Assembly: GCA_937888595.1 (NCBI GenBank)
Contig: CALARK010000020.1
Coordinates: 124,001-188,000, forward strand
Reading direction: 5' to 3'
From: an uncultured Sterolibacteriaceae bacterium
GTDB taxonomy: Bacteria; Pseudomonadota; Gammaproteobacteria; Burkholderiales; Rhodocyclaceae
DNA: 64,000 nt
This document shows, piece after piece, positions 1 to 8,867 of the stretch. The translations under genes and the position numbers were made by a program. How positions within the stretch are numbered: the stretch's first letter is position 1; each line of letters begins with the position of its first letter. The notes beneath the pieces are model-generated. The model was not told the origin of the DNA, did not search any database, and saw only the letters and a list, made by a program, of their open reading frames with translations.

Positions 1-1479
1 CGAGAACTCGGACACGCGCAGGTAGCCCTCGACGTCGCCGCCGAGATCGATCACGGCACCCTTGGCATCGACGCTCTTGACCGTGCCGTTGACGAGGCTG
101 TTCTTGTCGTGCGTCGCGATGAAGCTGGTGAAGGGGTCGCCATCGAGCTGCTTGACGCCCAGCGAGATGCGTTCCTTCTCGACGTCGATCGACAGCACCA
201 CGGCCTCGACTTCGTCGCCCTTCTTGTAGTTCTGCTTGGCTTCCTCGCCAGTGGCCGACCAGGACAGGTCGGACAGGTGCACCAGGCCGTCGATGCCGCC
301 GGGCAGGCCGATGAAGATGCCGAAGTCGGTGATCGACTTGATGGCGCCCTTCACCTTGTCGCCCTTCTTGTGGTTCATCGCGAACTCGTCCCACGGATTC
401 GCCTGGCACTGCTTCATGCCCAGCGAGATACGGCGGCGGTCCTCGTCGATCTCGAGGATCATGACCTCGACCTCGTCGCCGAGCTGGACGACCTTGGACG
501 GGTGGATGTTCTTGTTGGTCCAGTCCATCTCCGAGACGTGCACCAGGCCTTCGATGCCCTGCTCGATCTCGACGAACGCACCGTAATCGGTCAGGTTGGT
601 GACCTTGCCGAACAGGCGGGTACCCTGCGGATAGCGGCGGGCGATGCCCACCCACGGATCTTCGCCGAGCTGCTTCATGCCGAGGCTGACGCGGTTCTTC
701 TCCTGGTCGAACTTGAGCACCTTGGCGGTGACTTCGTCGCCGACGTTGAGGACTTCCGACGGGTGACGCACGCGGCGCCAGGCCAGGTCGGTGATGTGCA
801 GCAGGCCGTCGATGCCGCCGAGGTCGACGAAGGCGCCGTATTCGGTGATGTTCTTGACGATGCCCTTGACGATGGTGCCTTCCTGCAGGTTTTCCAGCAG
901 TTTCTGGCGCTCTTCGCCCATGTTGGCCTCGAGCACGGCGCGGCGCGACAACACGACGTTGTTGCGCTTGCGGTCGAGCTTGATGACCTTGAATTCGAAT
1001 TCCTTGCCCTCGAACGGGGTGGTGTCCTTGATCGGACGGGTGTCGACCAGCGAGCCGGGCAGGAAGGCGCGGATGCCATTGGTCATGACGGTCAGGCCGC
1101 CCTTGACCTTGCCGGTGATGACGCCCTTGACGAGGATCGCGTCGTTGAGCGCCTTGTCGAGGTCGTTCCAGGCGGCGATGCGCTTGGCCTTGTCGCGCGA
1201 CAGGCGGGTTTCGCCGTAGCCGTCTTCCAGCATCTCGATCGCGACCTGCACGAACTCGCCCGGATTGGCTTCGACTTCGCCACGGTCGTTCTTGAATTCA
1301 TCGACCGGGATGAAGGATTCGGATTTGAGGCCCGCGTTGACGACCACAAAGTTTTGATCGACGCGGACGACTTCGGCCGTGATGACTTCGCCGGCGCGCA
1401 TTTCCTGGCGCTGGAGGCTTTCTTCGAACAGGGCGGCAAAGGATTCCATGGGATTCACGGCAGCAGAGGTAGCAGACAT
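1..1479 (-). CDS. rpsA: 30S ribosomal protein S1, 3' end beyond the window
   Basis: Encodes ribosomal protein S1, which binds mRNA on the 30S subunit and helps initiate translation. The visible 493 codons start MSATSAAVNPMESFAALFEE and contain consecutive S1 (OB-fold) repeats; the recurring pattern GAFVDLGGIDGLLHITDL, GAFVEIEQGIEGLVHVSEM and GIFIGLPGGIDGLVHLSDL is typical. The family is usually about 560 to 570 residues, so the last repeat and tail lie outside the window. The gene follows the aroA-cmk fusion with a 41-bp gap, the classic cmk-rpsA order. No strong Shine-Dalgarno sequence precedes the ATG, which is also known for rpsA of enteric bacteria. Identification is certain. Confidence 0.97.
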   Translation of the reverse strand, partial: MSATSAAVNPMESFAALFEESLQRQEMRAGEVITAEVVRVDQNFVVVNAGLKSESFIPVDEFKNDRGEVEANPGEFVQVAIEMLEDGYGETRLSRDKAKRIAAWNDLDKALNDAILVKGVITGKVKGGLTVMTNGIRAFLPGSLVDTRPIKDTTPFEGKEFEFKVIKLDRKRNNVVLSRRAVLEANMGEERQKLLENLQEGTIVKGIVKNITEYGAFVDLGGIDGLLHITDLAWRRVRHPSEVLNVGDEVTAKVLKFDQEKNRVSLGMKQLGEDPWVGIARRYPQGTRLFGKVTNLTDYGAFVEIEQGIEGLVHVSEMDWTNKNIHPSKVVQLGDEVEVMILEIDEDRRRISLGMKQCQANPWDEFAMNHKKGDKVKGAIKSITDFGIFIGLPGGIDGLVHLSDLSWSATGEEAKQNYKKGDEVEAVVLSIDVEKERISLGVKQLDGDPFTSFIATHDKNSLVNGTVKSVDAKGAVIDLGGDVEGYLRVSEFS

Positions 1480-1520
1480 AAAGGGTTAAGGTTCCAAGAT
1501 ATATCCGTCTTGACAACGGG

Positions 1521-3512
1521 TTAGTTGATAAATGACATGCGGCGTCGGACACTGTCCATCACCGCGGCCACGGCTTCCTCGATGTTCAACGCGGTGGTAT
1601 CCACCAGGTCGGCATCAGGACATTGCTTCAGGGGTGCGACACTTCTTGCGGCATCGCGCGCGTCCCGTTCCTTGAGATCATTCACGATATCCTGCAAAAG
1701 GGGGCGGATGTTATCAGGCATTCCCTTGTCGATCAACTGTTTATGACGCCTTTCGCCGCGTGCCTCGGCCGAGGCGGTCAGAAAGACCTTGACCGGCGCC
1801 TCGGGGAAGACCACCGAGCCCATGTCGCGGCCATCCGCGACCAACCCGGGGAAACGCCGGTAGGCACGCTGGCGTTCCAGAAGGGCCGCCCGCACGGCCG
1901 GGTAAGCAGCGATCTTCGATGCGCCATTGCCGACGACTTCAGCGCGGATTGCCTCGCTAACGTATTCTTTCCCAAGATAAATGTTGTCGCCCACGAACTC
2001 CGCCGGGAGTTCTGCGGCGATCGAAGCCACTGCCGCCTCGTCGTCCAGCGAGACATTCGCCTTCATCGCGGCCAGCGCGGTCAGCCGATAGAGGGCGCCG
2101 CTGTCGAGGAAATGGTAGCCGAGTGTCCGGGCGACGCGCTGGGCCACCGTGCCCTTGCCCGAGGCCGAGGGCCCGTCGATGGCGATCACCGGTGCAGCAA
2201 TCTGCGCGAAGGCATCGAAGTAGTGCGGGAAGGTCTTCGCCACGCAGCCCGGATCGTTGATGCGCACCGGCACGCCGCCCAGCGCCGCAAGGGAAAAGCA
2301 CATCGCCATGCGATGGTCGTCGTAGGTATCGATGACCGCACCCCGGGCAAAAGTCGGCAGTGGCGGGACGGCGCCGGGTGACATTGGCGCCACAGGCGGC
2401 GATACAACGATGGAGTCGCTGCCCTCCTCCACCGTGGCGCCCAGCTTGCGCAGTTCGGTCGCCATCGCCGCGATGCGGTCGGTCTCCTTGACGCGCCAGG
2501 AGGCGATGTTGCGCAGCCTGCAGGGGCCGTCGGCGAACAGGGCGGTGACGGCCAGCGTCATCGCCGCATCGGGAATGTGGTTGAGATCGAGATCGAAGGC
2601 CTTGAGCTTGGTCGCGGGCGCGGATGCCTCTATGAAATTGTCGCCCCGGACGATGCGAGCGCCCATGGCCTCCAGTGCCTCGGCGAACCTGATGTCGCCC
2701 TGGATGCTCTGCCGGCCCACGCCCTCGACGCGCACCGGGCCACCGCCGATGGCACCGGCGGCGAGGAAATACGAGGCTGCCGAGGCATCGCCTTCCACAT
2801 GCAGCAGGCCGGGACTGCGGTAGCACTGGCCGGCGGGAATCGTGAAACGCCGCCAGCCTTCGCGTTCGACCGTCACGCCGAAGCGGGCCATGAGTTTCAG
2901 CGTGATCTCGATGTAGGGCTTGGAGATCAGTTCCGTCGTCATCTCGATGACCGCCTGACGTCCCGTCAGCGGCAGCGCCATCAGGAGGGCGGTGAGGAAT
3001 TGCGAGGAAACGTCGCCGCGCACCCGCACCGGCGCGGCCAGACGCACGTCCCCCGGGAAAATCTCCAGCGGCGGGAAACCCTCGTTGCCGGCATAGCCGA
3101 TGTGACAGCCGATCTGGCGCAGCCCATCGACCAGATCGCCGATCGGCCGCTCGTGCATGCGCGGCACGCCCGACAGCTTGTAGCGGCCCTCCGACAGCGC
3201 GAGTGCCGCCGTCAGCGGTCGGATCGCGGTGCCGGCATTGCCCATGAACAGGCTGCCGTGCTTGACTGGAAAGACGCCGCCGACGCCGTTCACCCGCCAG
3301 GCATTGGGGCCCTTGGGTTCGAGGCCGACGCCGAGCGCAGCGAGCGCGGAAAGCATCACCCGCGTGTCGTCCGAATCGAGCAGGTCGCGAATCTCGGTGT
3401 GTCCCTCCGCCAGGGCGGCCAGCAGCAGCATGCGGTTGGAGATGCTTTTCGAGCCCGGCAGCCGGACGATGCCGGCAGCCCGGGCCAGGGGCGGCAGATC
3501 GAGGTGTTCCAT
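1521..3512 (-). CDS. aroA-cmk: Fused 3-phosphoshikimate 1-carboxyvinyltransferase / cytidylate kinase
   Basis: One reading frame of 663 codons joins EPSP synthase (residues about 1-432, shikimate pathway) to CMP kinase (about 438-663, nucleotide salvage). AroA motifs seen are LPGSKSISNRMLLLAAL near the N-terminus, GNAGTAIRPL and YDDHRMAMCFSLAALGG. The Cmk half opens with the P-loop GPSASGKGTV and contains DGRDMGSVVFP. No stop or restart lies between them. The ATG at 3512 overlaps the tyrA stop (TGATG); upstream in-frame codons belong to tyrA in another frame. Residues about 380-388 (PLPTFA region) just before YDDHRMA are encoded by a copy of the 24-bp repeat in reverse orientation, where homologues have a variable loop. 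Fused aroA-cmk genes are known in some betaproteobacteria. Confidence 0.95.
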   Translation of the reverse strand: MEHLDLPPLARAAGIVRLPGSKSISNRMLLLAALAEGHTEIRDLLDSDDTRVMLSALAALGVGLEPKGPNAWRVNGVGGVFPVKHGSLFMGNAGTAIRPLTAALALSEGRYKLSGVPRMHERPIGDLVDGLRQIGCHIGYAGNEGFPPLEIFPGDVRLAAPVRVRGDVSSQFLTALLMALPLTGRQAVIEMTTELISKPYIEITLKLMARFGVTVEREGWRRFTIPAGQCYRSPGLLHVEGDASAASYFLAAGAIGGGPVRVEGVGRQSIQGDIRFAEALEAMGARIVRGDNFIEASAPATKLKAFDLDLNHIPDAAMTLAVTALFADGPCRLRNIASWRVKETDRIAAMATELRKLGATVEEGSDSIVVSPPVAPMSPGAVPPLPTFARGAVIDTYDDHRMAMCFSLAALGGVPVRINDPGCVAKTFPHYFDAFAQIAAPVIAIDGPSASGKGTVAQRVARTLGYHFLDSGALYRLTALAAMKANVSLDDEAAVASIAAELPAEFVGDNIYLGKEYVSEAIRAEVVGNGASKIAAYPAVRAALLERQRAYRRFPGLVADGRDMGSVVFPEAPVKVFLTASAEARGERRHKQLIDKGMPDNIRPLLQDIVNDLKERDARDAARSVAPLKQCPDADLVDTTALNIEEAVAAVMDSVRRRMSFIN
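2349..2372 (+). repeat. 24-bp dispersed repeat, copy 1 (inside aroA-cmk)
   Basis: Matches the consensus at 21 of 24 positions; the three changes are consecutive in the centre. It is antisense to the gene and read as AVPPLPTF. It falls in the loop before the conserved YDDHRMA motif. Confidence 0.8.
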
Positions 3513-4402
3513 CACTTGTCCAGGGTATCGAGCCAGGCATCCCGGCGCGTGCGTGCGACGGCAAACATCCGCTCCAGCCCGGTGCTGTCCGCACCGGCCA
3601 GCAGCACGCGGGTGCGCAGCAGTTCGGCCATGTAGGCATCCAGTTCGCCGAGCAGCGCCTTGCGGTTGGCGAGGCAGATGTCGCGCCACATCTCGGGATG
3701 GCTGCTGGCGATGCGGGTGAAGTCGCGGAATCCGCTGGCAGCGAAGCCGAACAGCTGGTCGGCGTTGGTCCGCCCGGCCAGGTCATGCACCAGCGCGAAG
3801 GCCAGCAGGTGCGGAAGATGGCTCACGGCGGCAAAAACGCGATCGTGCTCTTCGGGCGCGAGCTCGGAAACCCGGGCGCCGCAGAGTTCCCAGACCTTGC
3901 GTACCGCGGCCACGTCAGCCGGCGCATTCTCCTGCAGGGGCGTCAGCACGACGCGCTTGCCGACGTAGAGGTCGGGCTTCGCCGCCGCGACGCCGCTCTT
4001 CTCGGCCCCGGCGATCGGATGGCCGGGAACGAACTGACCGATCTTGGCGCCGAATGCCGCCCGCGCCGCGGCGACCACGTCGGCCTTGGTGCTACCGCCG
4101 TCAGTCACGATCGTGTGGGGCTCGAGATGCGGCGCCATGGCACGCATCACGGCCTCCATCTGGCCGACGGGCATGCCGAGCAGGACGAGGTCGGCACCTT
4201 TCAGTGCGCTGGCCCAATCGGTTTCGATGGTATCGATCACGCCGCGCCGCAACGCCTCTTCGAGCGGTGCGCGCGTGCGGCCCATTCCGACGATTTCGGG
4301 ACAGCCCCGCCGCCCATTGGCAACGGAGGCCAGAGCCGACTTTATCGATAAAGCGAAAGAACCGCCGATCAGGCCGACGCCGCAAACGACCAGCCTGCCC
4401 AT
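3512..4402 (-). CDS. tyrA: Prephenate dehydrogenase
   Basis: A 296-residue NAD(P)-dependent prephenate dehydrogenase of tyrosine synthesis. The N-terminal Rossmann motif is GVGLIGGSFALSIK. The sequence GQFVPGHPIAGAEKSG carries the conserved histidine region, and AAVSHLPHLLAFALV is the family helical-domain signature. There is no chorismate mutase or ACT domain, so this is the short monofunctional type. It overlaps hisC upstream (TGATG) and aroA downstream, showing translational coupling in the aromatic amino acid operon. Confidence 0.95.
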   Translation of the reverse strand: MGRLVVCGVGLIGGSFALSIKSALASVANGRRGCPEIVGMGRTRAPLEEALRRGVIDTIETDWASALKGADLVLLGMPVGQMEAVMRAMAPHLEPHTIVTDGGSTKADVVAAARAAFGAKIGQFVPGHPIAGAEKSGVAAAKPDLYVGKRVVLTPLQENAPADVAAVRKVWELCGARVSELAPEEHDRVFAAVSHLPHLLAFALVHDLAGRTNADQLFGFAASGFRDFTRIASSHPEMWRDICLANRKALLGELDAYMAELLRTRVLLAGADSTGLERMFAVARTRRDAWLDTLDK

Positions 4403-5490
4403 CAGAGCGATTGCTCCAGCGCCTCGAGAAAACGTTGGTTCTCGGTTTCGAGACCGATGGTGACGCGCAGGTGGTTCGGTAGTCCGTAGCCGCCAATGGG
4501 ACGCACGATCACACCCTGTTTCAGCAGCTTCTGGTTGACCGCAACGCCCTCCCTGACTTCGAAGGTGACGAAGTTGCCGTGCGAGGGAATGTGCTCGAGG
4601 CCGAGCCGCTTGAGACCGGCGACGACCTGCTCCATGCCGCGCCGGTTCAACTCGTAGCTCTCGGCGACGAAGAGGTGGTCGTCGAGTGCCGCGCAGGCGG
4701 CGGCAATGGCGAGGTTATTGACGTTGAAGGGCTGGCGCACGCGGTTGAGCAAGTCGGCGACCTCGGCCGAGGCGACGGCGAAACCGACGCGCAGCCCGGC
4801 CAGGCCGTAGATCTTGGAGAAGGTGCGCGTAACGATGAGGTTGGGGAATTCCCTGACCCAGGCCGCGGTGTCGACACGGTCGGCCGGCGGCAGGTATTCG
4901 TTGTAGGCCTCGTCGAGCACCACGGCGACGTCGGCCGGCACGCCGGCGATGAATTCGCGCACCTCGGCATAAGGCAGGAAGTTGCCGGTCGGGTTGTTCG
5001 GGTTGGCGATCCAGACCACGCGCGTGTCGGGACGGATGGCGGCCTTCATCGCGGCGAGGTCGTGACCGTAGTGCTTCGCCGGCGCGACGATGCATTCGGC
5101 ACCCGTCGATAGCGTCGCCAGCGGATAGACCGCGAAGGCATGCTGCGAGAACACCGAGGAGTGCCCCGGCGCAAGAAAGACGCGTGCGGCGAGATCGAGC
5201 ACGTCGTTCGAGCCGTTGCCGATGACGACCTGATGCGGCGCGACGCCGAGCCGTTCCGCGAGCTTTGCCACCAGTTCGAACTGGTCGGGATAGCGCTCCA
5301 ATCCGCTGATCGCGCCATCGACGGCAGCCCGCGCCTTGGGACTCATGCCGAGCGGGTTTTCGTTGGAGGCGAGCTTGACGATCCGTTCGACCGGGATCCC
5401 CATCTCGCGGGCCAGCTGGGTGATCGGCTTGCCGGGAATGTAGGGAGAAATGCCGCGGATGTAGGACAAGGCCTGTTCGGTAATGCGCAT
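4402..5490 (-). CDS. hisC: Histidinol-phosphate / aromatic aminotransferase
   Basis: A 362-residue PLP-dependent class I/II aminotransferase of the HisC family. Seen are KLASNENPLGMSP near residue 40, GNGSNDVLDLAARVF, ANPNNPTGN, VLDEAYNEY, and the PLP-lysine segment TRTFSKIYGLAGLRVG. Family knowledge says HisC acts on imidazole-acetol phosphate. A second hisC located between pheA and tyrA is common in betaproteobacteria and often also transaminates phenylpyruvate or hydroxyphenylpyruvate, so an aromatic role is likely here. The start lies 9 bases after the pheA stop. Confidence 0.93.
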   Translation of the reverse strand: MRITEQALSYIRGISPYIPGKPITQLAREMGIPVERIVKLASNENPLGMSPKARAAVDGAISGLERYPDQFELVAKLAERLGVAPHQVVIGNGSNDVLDLAARVFLAPGHSSVFSQHAFAVYPLATLSTGAECIVAPAKHYGHDLAAMKAAIRPDTRVVWIANPNNPTGNFLPYAEVREFIAGVPADVAVVLDEAYNEYLPPADRVDTAAWVREFPNLIVTRTFSKIYGLAGLRVGFAVASAEVADLLNRVRQPFNVNNLAIAAACAALDDHLFVAESYELNRRGMEQVVAGLKRLGLEHIPSHGNFVTFEVREGVAVNQKLLKQGVIVRPIGGYGLPNHLRVTIGLETENQRFLEALEQSL

Positions 5491-5499
5491 GGATAAACC

Positions 5500-6594
5500 T
5501 CAAATGGCCGCTTTGGGATAGGAACCGAGTTCCTTGAGAAATCCGACGCAACCGCGCAGGTCTTCGAGCGCTCCAGCAATTCTGGCGTCCTGGCGGTGAC
5601 CGTCGATATCGACGAAGAAGACATATTCCCAGCGGGAATTGCCGAAGCCGCGCGCGGGCCGCGACTCGAACCGCGACATCGATACGCCGTGGTTCTTCAG
5701 GGGCGTCAGCAGGTCATGAACCGCTCCCGGCTTGTTCTGTGCCGAACAGACGAAGGACGTCTTGTCCGCACCCGACGGGCCGGCGTCGTGGTTGGCCAGC
5801 ACGACGAAGCGCGTGGTGTTGTTCGGATCGTCTTCGATGTTTGCGGCGAGGATGTTGAGCTCGTAGAGCCGCGCCGCCGCCTCGCCGGCGATGGCGCAGG
5901 CCTCCGGGTCCTGCGCTGCCATGCGTGCCGCCTCGGCGTTGCTCGCCACCGGCACGCGCGCCAGATTCGGTTGGTTGCGGTTCAGCCACTCATGGCATTG
6001 CGCCAGTGACTGCGCATGGGAATACAGCTTTTTCACGTCAGCCAGAGACGCCGCTCTGGTCATCAGATTCTGGTGAATACGCAGATTGACTTCGCCGCAG
6101 ATCATCAGTGGCGAGGTGAGCATCTGGTCGAGCGTGCGGCCCACCGAACCTTCAGTCGAGTTCTCGATCGGCACTACACCGTAGTCGACCTGCCCGGACT
6201 CGACGGCACGAAATACGTCGTCGATGGTCAGGAAGGGCGTGAAGGTCGGTGCGGAACCAAAATGCTTTTTCGCCGCCGACTCGGTGAATGTGCCGGCGGG
6301 ACCGAAGTAGGCGATCTTGAGGGGCTGCTCGAGCGCCAGGCAGGCGGACATCACCTCACGGAAGATGGTGCGCACCGCGCCTTCCGGCAGCGGACCGGGG
6401 TTGGTTTCTGCAATGCGTCGCAACACCTGCGCCTCCCGCTCGGGGCGGTAGATGTTGCCGTGCTTGATCTCGCCCACGCGCTGGGCGAGCCTGGCCCGCT
6501 CGGAAAGCAGGCCAAGGACCTCGTTGTCGATGCGGTCGATGCCGTCGCGCAGCCGGGCGAGCTCTTCCTGCTCGGTGTTCTGCGAGTTTGCCAT
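5500..6594 (-). CDS. pheA: Bifunctional chorismate mutase / prephenate dehydratase (P-protein)
   Basis: A 364-residue enzyme that converts chorismate to phenylpyruvate. The AroQ-type mutase domain spans about residues 10-95 (LRDGIDRIDNEVLGLLSERA). The dehydratase domain begins at AYFGPAGTFTESAAKKHFG and contains the catalytic NNTTRFVVLA motif. A C-terminal ACT domain follows with the phenylalanine-binding ESRPARG sequence, so feedback inhibition by phenylalanine is expected. Its ATG overlaps the serA stop as TGATG. Confidence 0.96.
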   Translation of the reverse strand: MANSQNTEQEELARLRDGIDRIDNEVLGLLSERARLAQRVGEIKHGNIYRPEREAQVLRRIAETNPGPLPEGAVRTIFREVMSACLALEQPLKIAYFGPAGTFTESAAKKHFGSAPTFTPFLTIDDVFRAVESGQVDYGVVPIENSTEGSVGRTLDQMLTSPLMICGEVNLRIHQNLMTRAASLADVKKLYSHAQSLAQCHEWLNRNQPNLARVPVASNAEAARMAAQDPEACAIAGEAAARLYELNILAANIEDDPNNTTRFVVLANHDAGPSGADKTSFVCSAQNKPGAVHDLLTPLKNHGVSMSRFESRPARGFGNSRWEYVFFVDIDGHRQDARIAGALEDLRGCVGFLKELGSYPKAAI

Positions 6595-7775
6595 CAGGCT
6601 TCCTGCGGGAGATAGCGCACGGCCAGCACGCCCTCGATCTTGGCGATCTGGTCGATGACCTTCTTCGGCACCTTGCTGTCGACATCCACGAGCGTATAGG
6701 CGATGTCTTTCTTCGACTTGTTCACCATGTTGTGGATGTTGAGCTTCGCGTCGGCCATGGCGGTCGAGATCTGGCCGACCATGTTCGGCACGTTGGCGTT
6801 GGCGATGGCGATGCGATAGGCCGATTCGCGTGGCATGGCGACTGCCGGAAAATTCACCGAATTGACGATGTTGCCGTCCAGCAGGTAGTCGCGTACCTGG
6901 TCGGCGACCATCACGGCGCAGTTCTCTTCGGCTTCCCGCGTCGAGGCGCCCAGGTGCGGCAGCGCGATGACCTGCGGATGGTGGTTGACGTGCGCGCTCG
7001 GGAAGTCGCAGACGTAGGTGCCTAGCTGCTTCGCTTCCAGTGCCGCCAGCACCGCTGCCTCGTCGACCACGCCCTCACGCGAGAAGTTGAGCAGAACGGC
7101 ACCATGCTTCATCAGTGCCAGGCTGTCGGGGTTGATCATCTTGCGGGTGGCATCGACCAGCGGCACGTGCAGGGTGAGGAAGTTGCTGCCCTTCAGCACC
7201 TCGGAGAGGCTGTTGGCCTTCTTCACTTGCGAAGGCAGGCTCCAGGCCGCATCGACGGTGATCTCGGGATCGTAGCCGATGACGTGCATGCCCAGCTTGA
7301 TTGCCGCATCGGCGATCAGGCAGCCGATCTTGCCGAGGCCGATCACGCCGAGGGTATGGCCGGCCAGCTCGTAGCCGGCGTAGGTCTTCTTGCCGTTCTC
7401 GACCTTCTTTTCCATCTCGGGATCGCTCGGATCGAGCGCCGAGACGAACTTCATCGCGCCGCCGATGTTGCGTGCGGCGAGCAGCATGCCGGCGAGCACC
7501 AGTTCCTTGACCGCGTTGGCGTTGGCCCCCGGCGCGTTGAACACCGGGACGCCGCGCTTTGACATCTCGGCCACGGGAATGTTGTTGGTGCCCGAGCCGG
7601 CGCGGCCGATGGCCAGTACCGACTTGGCGATCTCGACGCTGTGCAGGTCGGCCGAACGCAGCAGGATCGCGTCGGGGTTGGCTGCATCCTTGCTGCAATC
7701 GAAACGCTCGCCCAGGCGTTTGAGGCCCGTCTGCGAGACGTTGTTGAGAATCAGAACCTTGAACTGGTCGGCCAT
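6594..7775 (-). CDS. serA: D-3-phosphoglycerate dehydrogenase
   Basis: A 393-residue NAD-dependent dehydrogenase and first enzyme of serine synthesis. The Rossmann motif is LGVIGLGKIGCLIADAAIKLG. The catalytic region includes NFSREGVVDEAAVLAAL and ALPHLGASTREAEENCAVM. A C-terminal ACT domain (NIHNMVNKSKKDIAYTLVDV) suggests serine feedback. The length fits the short ACT-only type rather than the roughly 525-residue type. It follows serC by 4 bases, so serC-serA-pheA are co-transcribed. Confidence 0.96.
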   Translation of the reverse strand: MADQFKVLILNNVSQTGLKRLGERFDCSKDAANPDAILLRSADLHSVEIAKSVLAIGRAGSGTNNIPVAEMSKRGVPVFNAPGANANAVKELVLAGMLLAARNIGGAMKFVSALDPSDPEMEKKVENGKKTYAGYELAGHTLGVIGLGKIGCLIADAAIKLGMHVIGYDPEITVDAAWSLPSQVKKANSLSEVLKGSNFLTLHVPLVDATRKMINPDSLALMKHGAVLLNFSREGVVDEAAVLAALEAKQLGTYVCDFPSAHVNHHPQVIALPHLGASTREAEENCAVMVADQVRDYLLDGNIVNSVNFPAVAMPRESAYRIAIANANVPNMVGQISTAMADAKLNIHNMVNKSKKDIAYTLVDVDSKVPKKVIDQIAKIEGVLAVRYLPQEA

Positions 7776-7779
7776 GATC

Positions 7780-8862
7780 TCACCCCTTGGACGCCGCGAA
7801 TTCCTTCATGTAATCGACCAGTGCCTGCACGCCGGCCGCCGGCATCGCGTTGTAGATCGAGGCACGCATGCCGCCGACCGAGCGGTGGCCCTTGAGCTGG
7901 ATCATGCCGCGCGCCTTGGCGCCCTTGAGGAACTCCTCGTCGAGCGCGGCATCCTTGAGCGTGAAGGGCACGTTCATGCGCGAGCGGTCCGAACGGGCGA
8001 CCGGATTGCGGTAGAAATCGGTGGAATCAAGATAGTCGTACAGCAGGTTCGCCTTCTCGATGTTCTTCTGCTCCATCGCGGCAACCCCGCCGTTGCGCTT
8101 GATCCACTGGAACACCAGGCCGGCGATGTAGATGCCGTAGGTCGGCGGGGTGTTGTACATCGACTCGGCATCCACGTGGGTCTTGTAGTCGAGCATGGCA
8201 GGCGGCGTCGGCACCGCCTTGCCGACGAGGTCGTCGCGGAGGATGACGATGGTCAGGCCGGCCGGGCCGATATTCTTCTGTGCGCCGGCATAGATCAGGC
8301 CATACTTGCTGACATCGACCGGACGCGACAGGATGTTCGAGGACATGTCGCAGACCAGCGGCACGTCGCCGGTCTCGGGAATCCAGTTGAATTCGACGCC
8401 GCCGATGGTTTCGTTGGCGGTGTAGTGGACGTAGGCGGCATCCTTCGTGAGTTTCCAGTCGGCAAAGGCCGGCGCGTAGGTGAAGCTCTTGTCCTCGGCA
8501 CTGGCGGCGACATTGACGTTGCAGAAGGTCTTGGCCGCCTTGATGGCCTTCTTCGCCCATTCGCCGGTATGCACGTAGTCGGCGACGGCCTTGCCGCGCA
8601 GCAGGTTGATCGGGATCATTTCGAACTGCAGCGAGGCGCCGCCCTGCAGGAACAGCACCTTGTAATTGGCGGGAATGCCCATCAGCTCGCGCAAGTCGGC
8701 CTCGGCCTGGGCGGCGATGCCCATGAATTCCTTGCCGCGGTGGCTCATTTCCATTACCGAAGAACCGCTGCCGTGCCAGTCGAGCATCTCGTCGGCGGCC
8801 TGTTTCAGGACTTCCTCTGGCAGCGCGGCGGGGCCGGCGCTGAAGTTGAATACGCGTGCCAT
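7780..8862 (-). CDS. serC: Phosphoserine aminotransferase
   Basis: A 360-residue PLP enzyme of serine and pyridoxal phosphate synthesis. The start chosen is MARVFNFSAGPAALPEEVL, because GAGGAG sits 8 bases before this ATG and the conserved FSAGPAALP lies at the N-terminus; a GTG 9 bases upstream overlaps the gyrA stop. The PLP lysine is in YAGAQKNIGPAGL. Other family sequences seen are LFLQGGASLQFEMIPINLL and the C-terminal GHRSVGGMRASIYNAMP. The SD lies within the last codons of gyrA. Confidence 0.96.
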   Translation of the reverse strand: MARVFNFSAGPAALPEEVLKQAADEMLDWHGSGSSVMEMSHRGKEFMGIAAQAEADLRELMGIPANYKVLFLQGGASLQFEMIPINLLRGKAVADYVHTGEWAKKAIKAAKTFCNVNVAASAEDKSFTYAPAFADWKLTKDAAYVHYTANETIGGVEFNWIPETGDVPLVCDMSSNILSRPVDVSKYGLIYAGAQKNIGPAGLTIVILRDDLVGKAVPTPPAMLDYKTHVDAESMYNTPPTYGIYIAGLVFQWIKRNGGVAAMEQKNIEKANLLYDYLDSTDFYRNPVARSDRSRMNVPFTLKDAALDEEFLKGAKARGMIQLKGHRSVGGMRASIYNAMPAAGVQALVDYMKEFAASKG

Positions 8863-8867
8863 TTGCT

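Noticed and set aside
109..1524. Long open frame antisense to rpsA, and similar long antisense frames over gyrA, lon, clpB and others
   Set aside because: High-GC codon bias leaves antisense frames open; their translations have no recognisable domains, while the opposite strand encodes complete known proteins.
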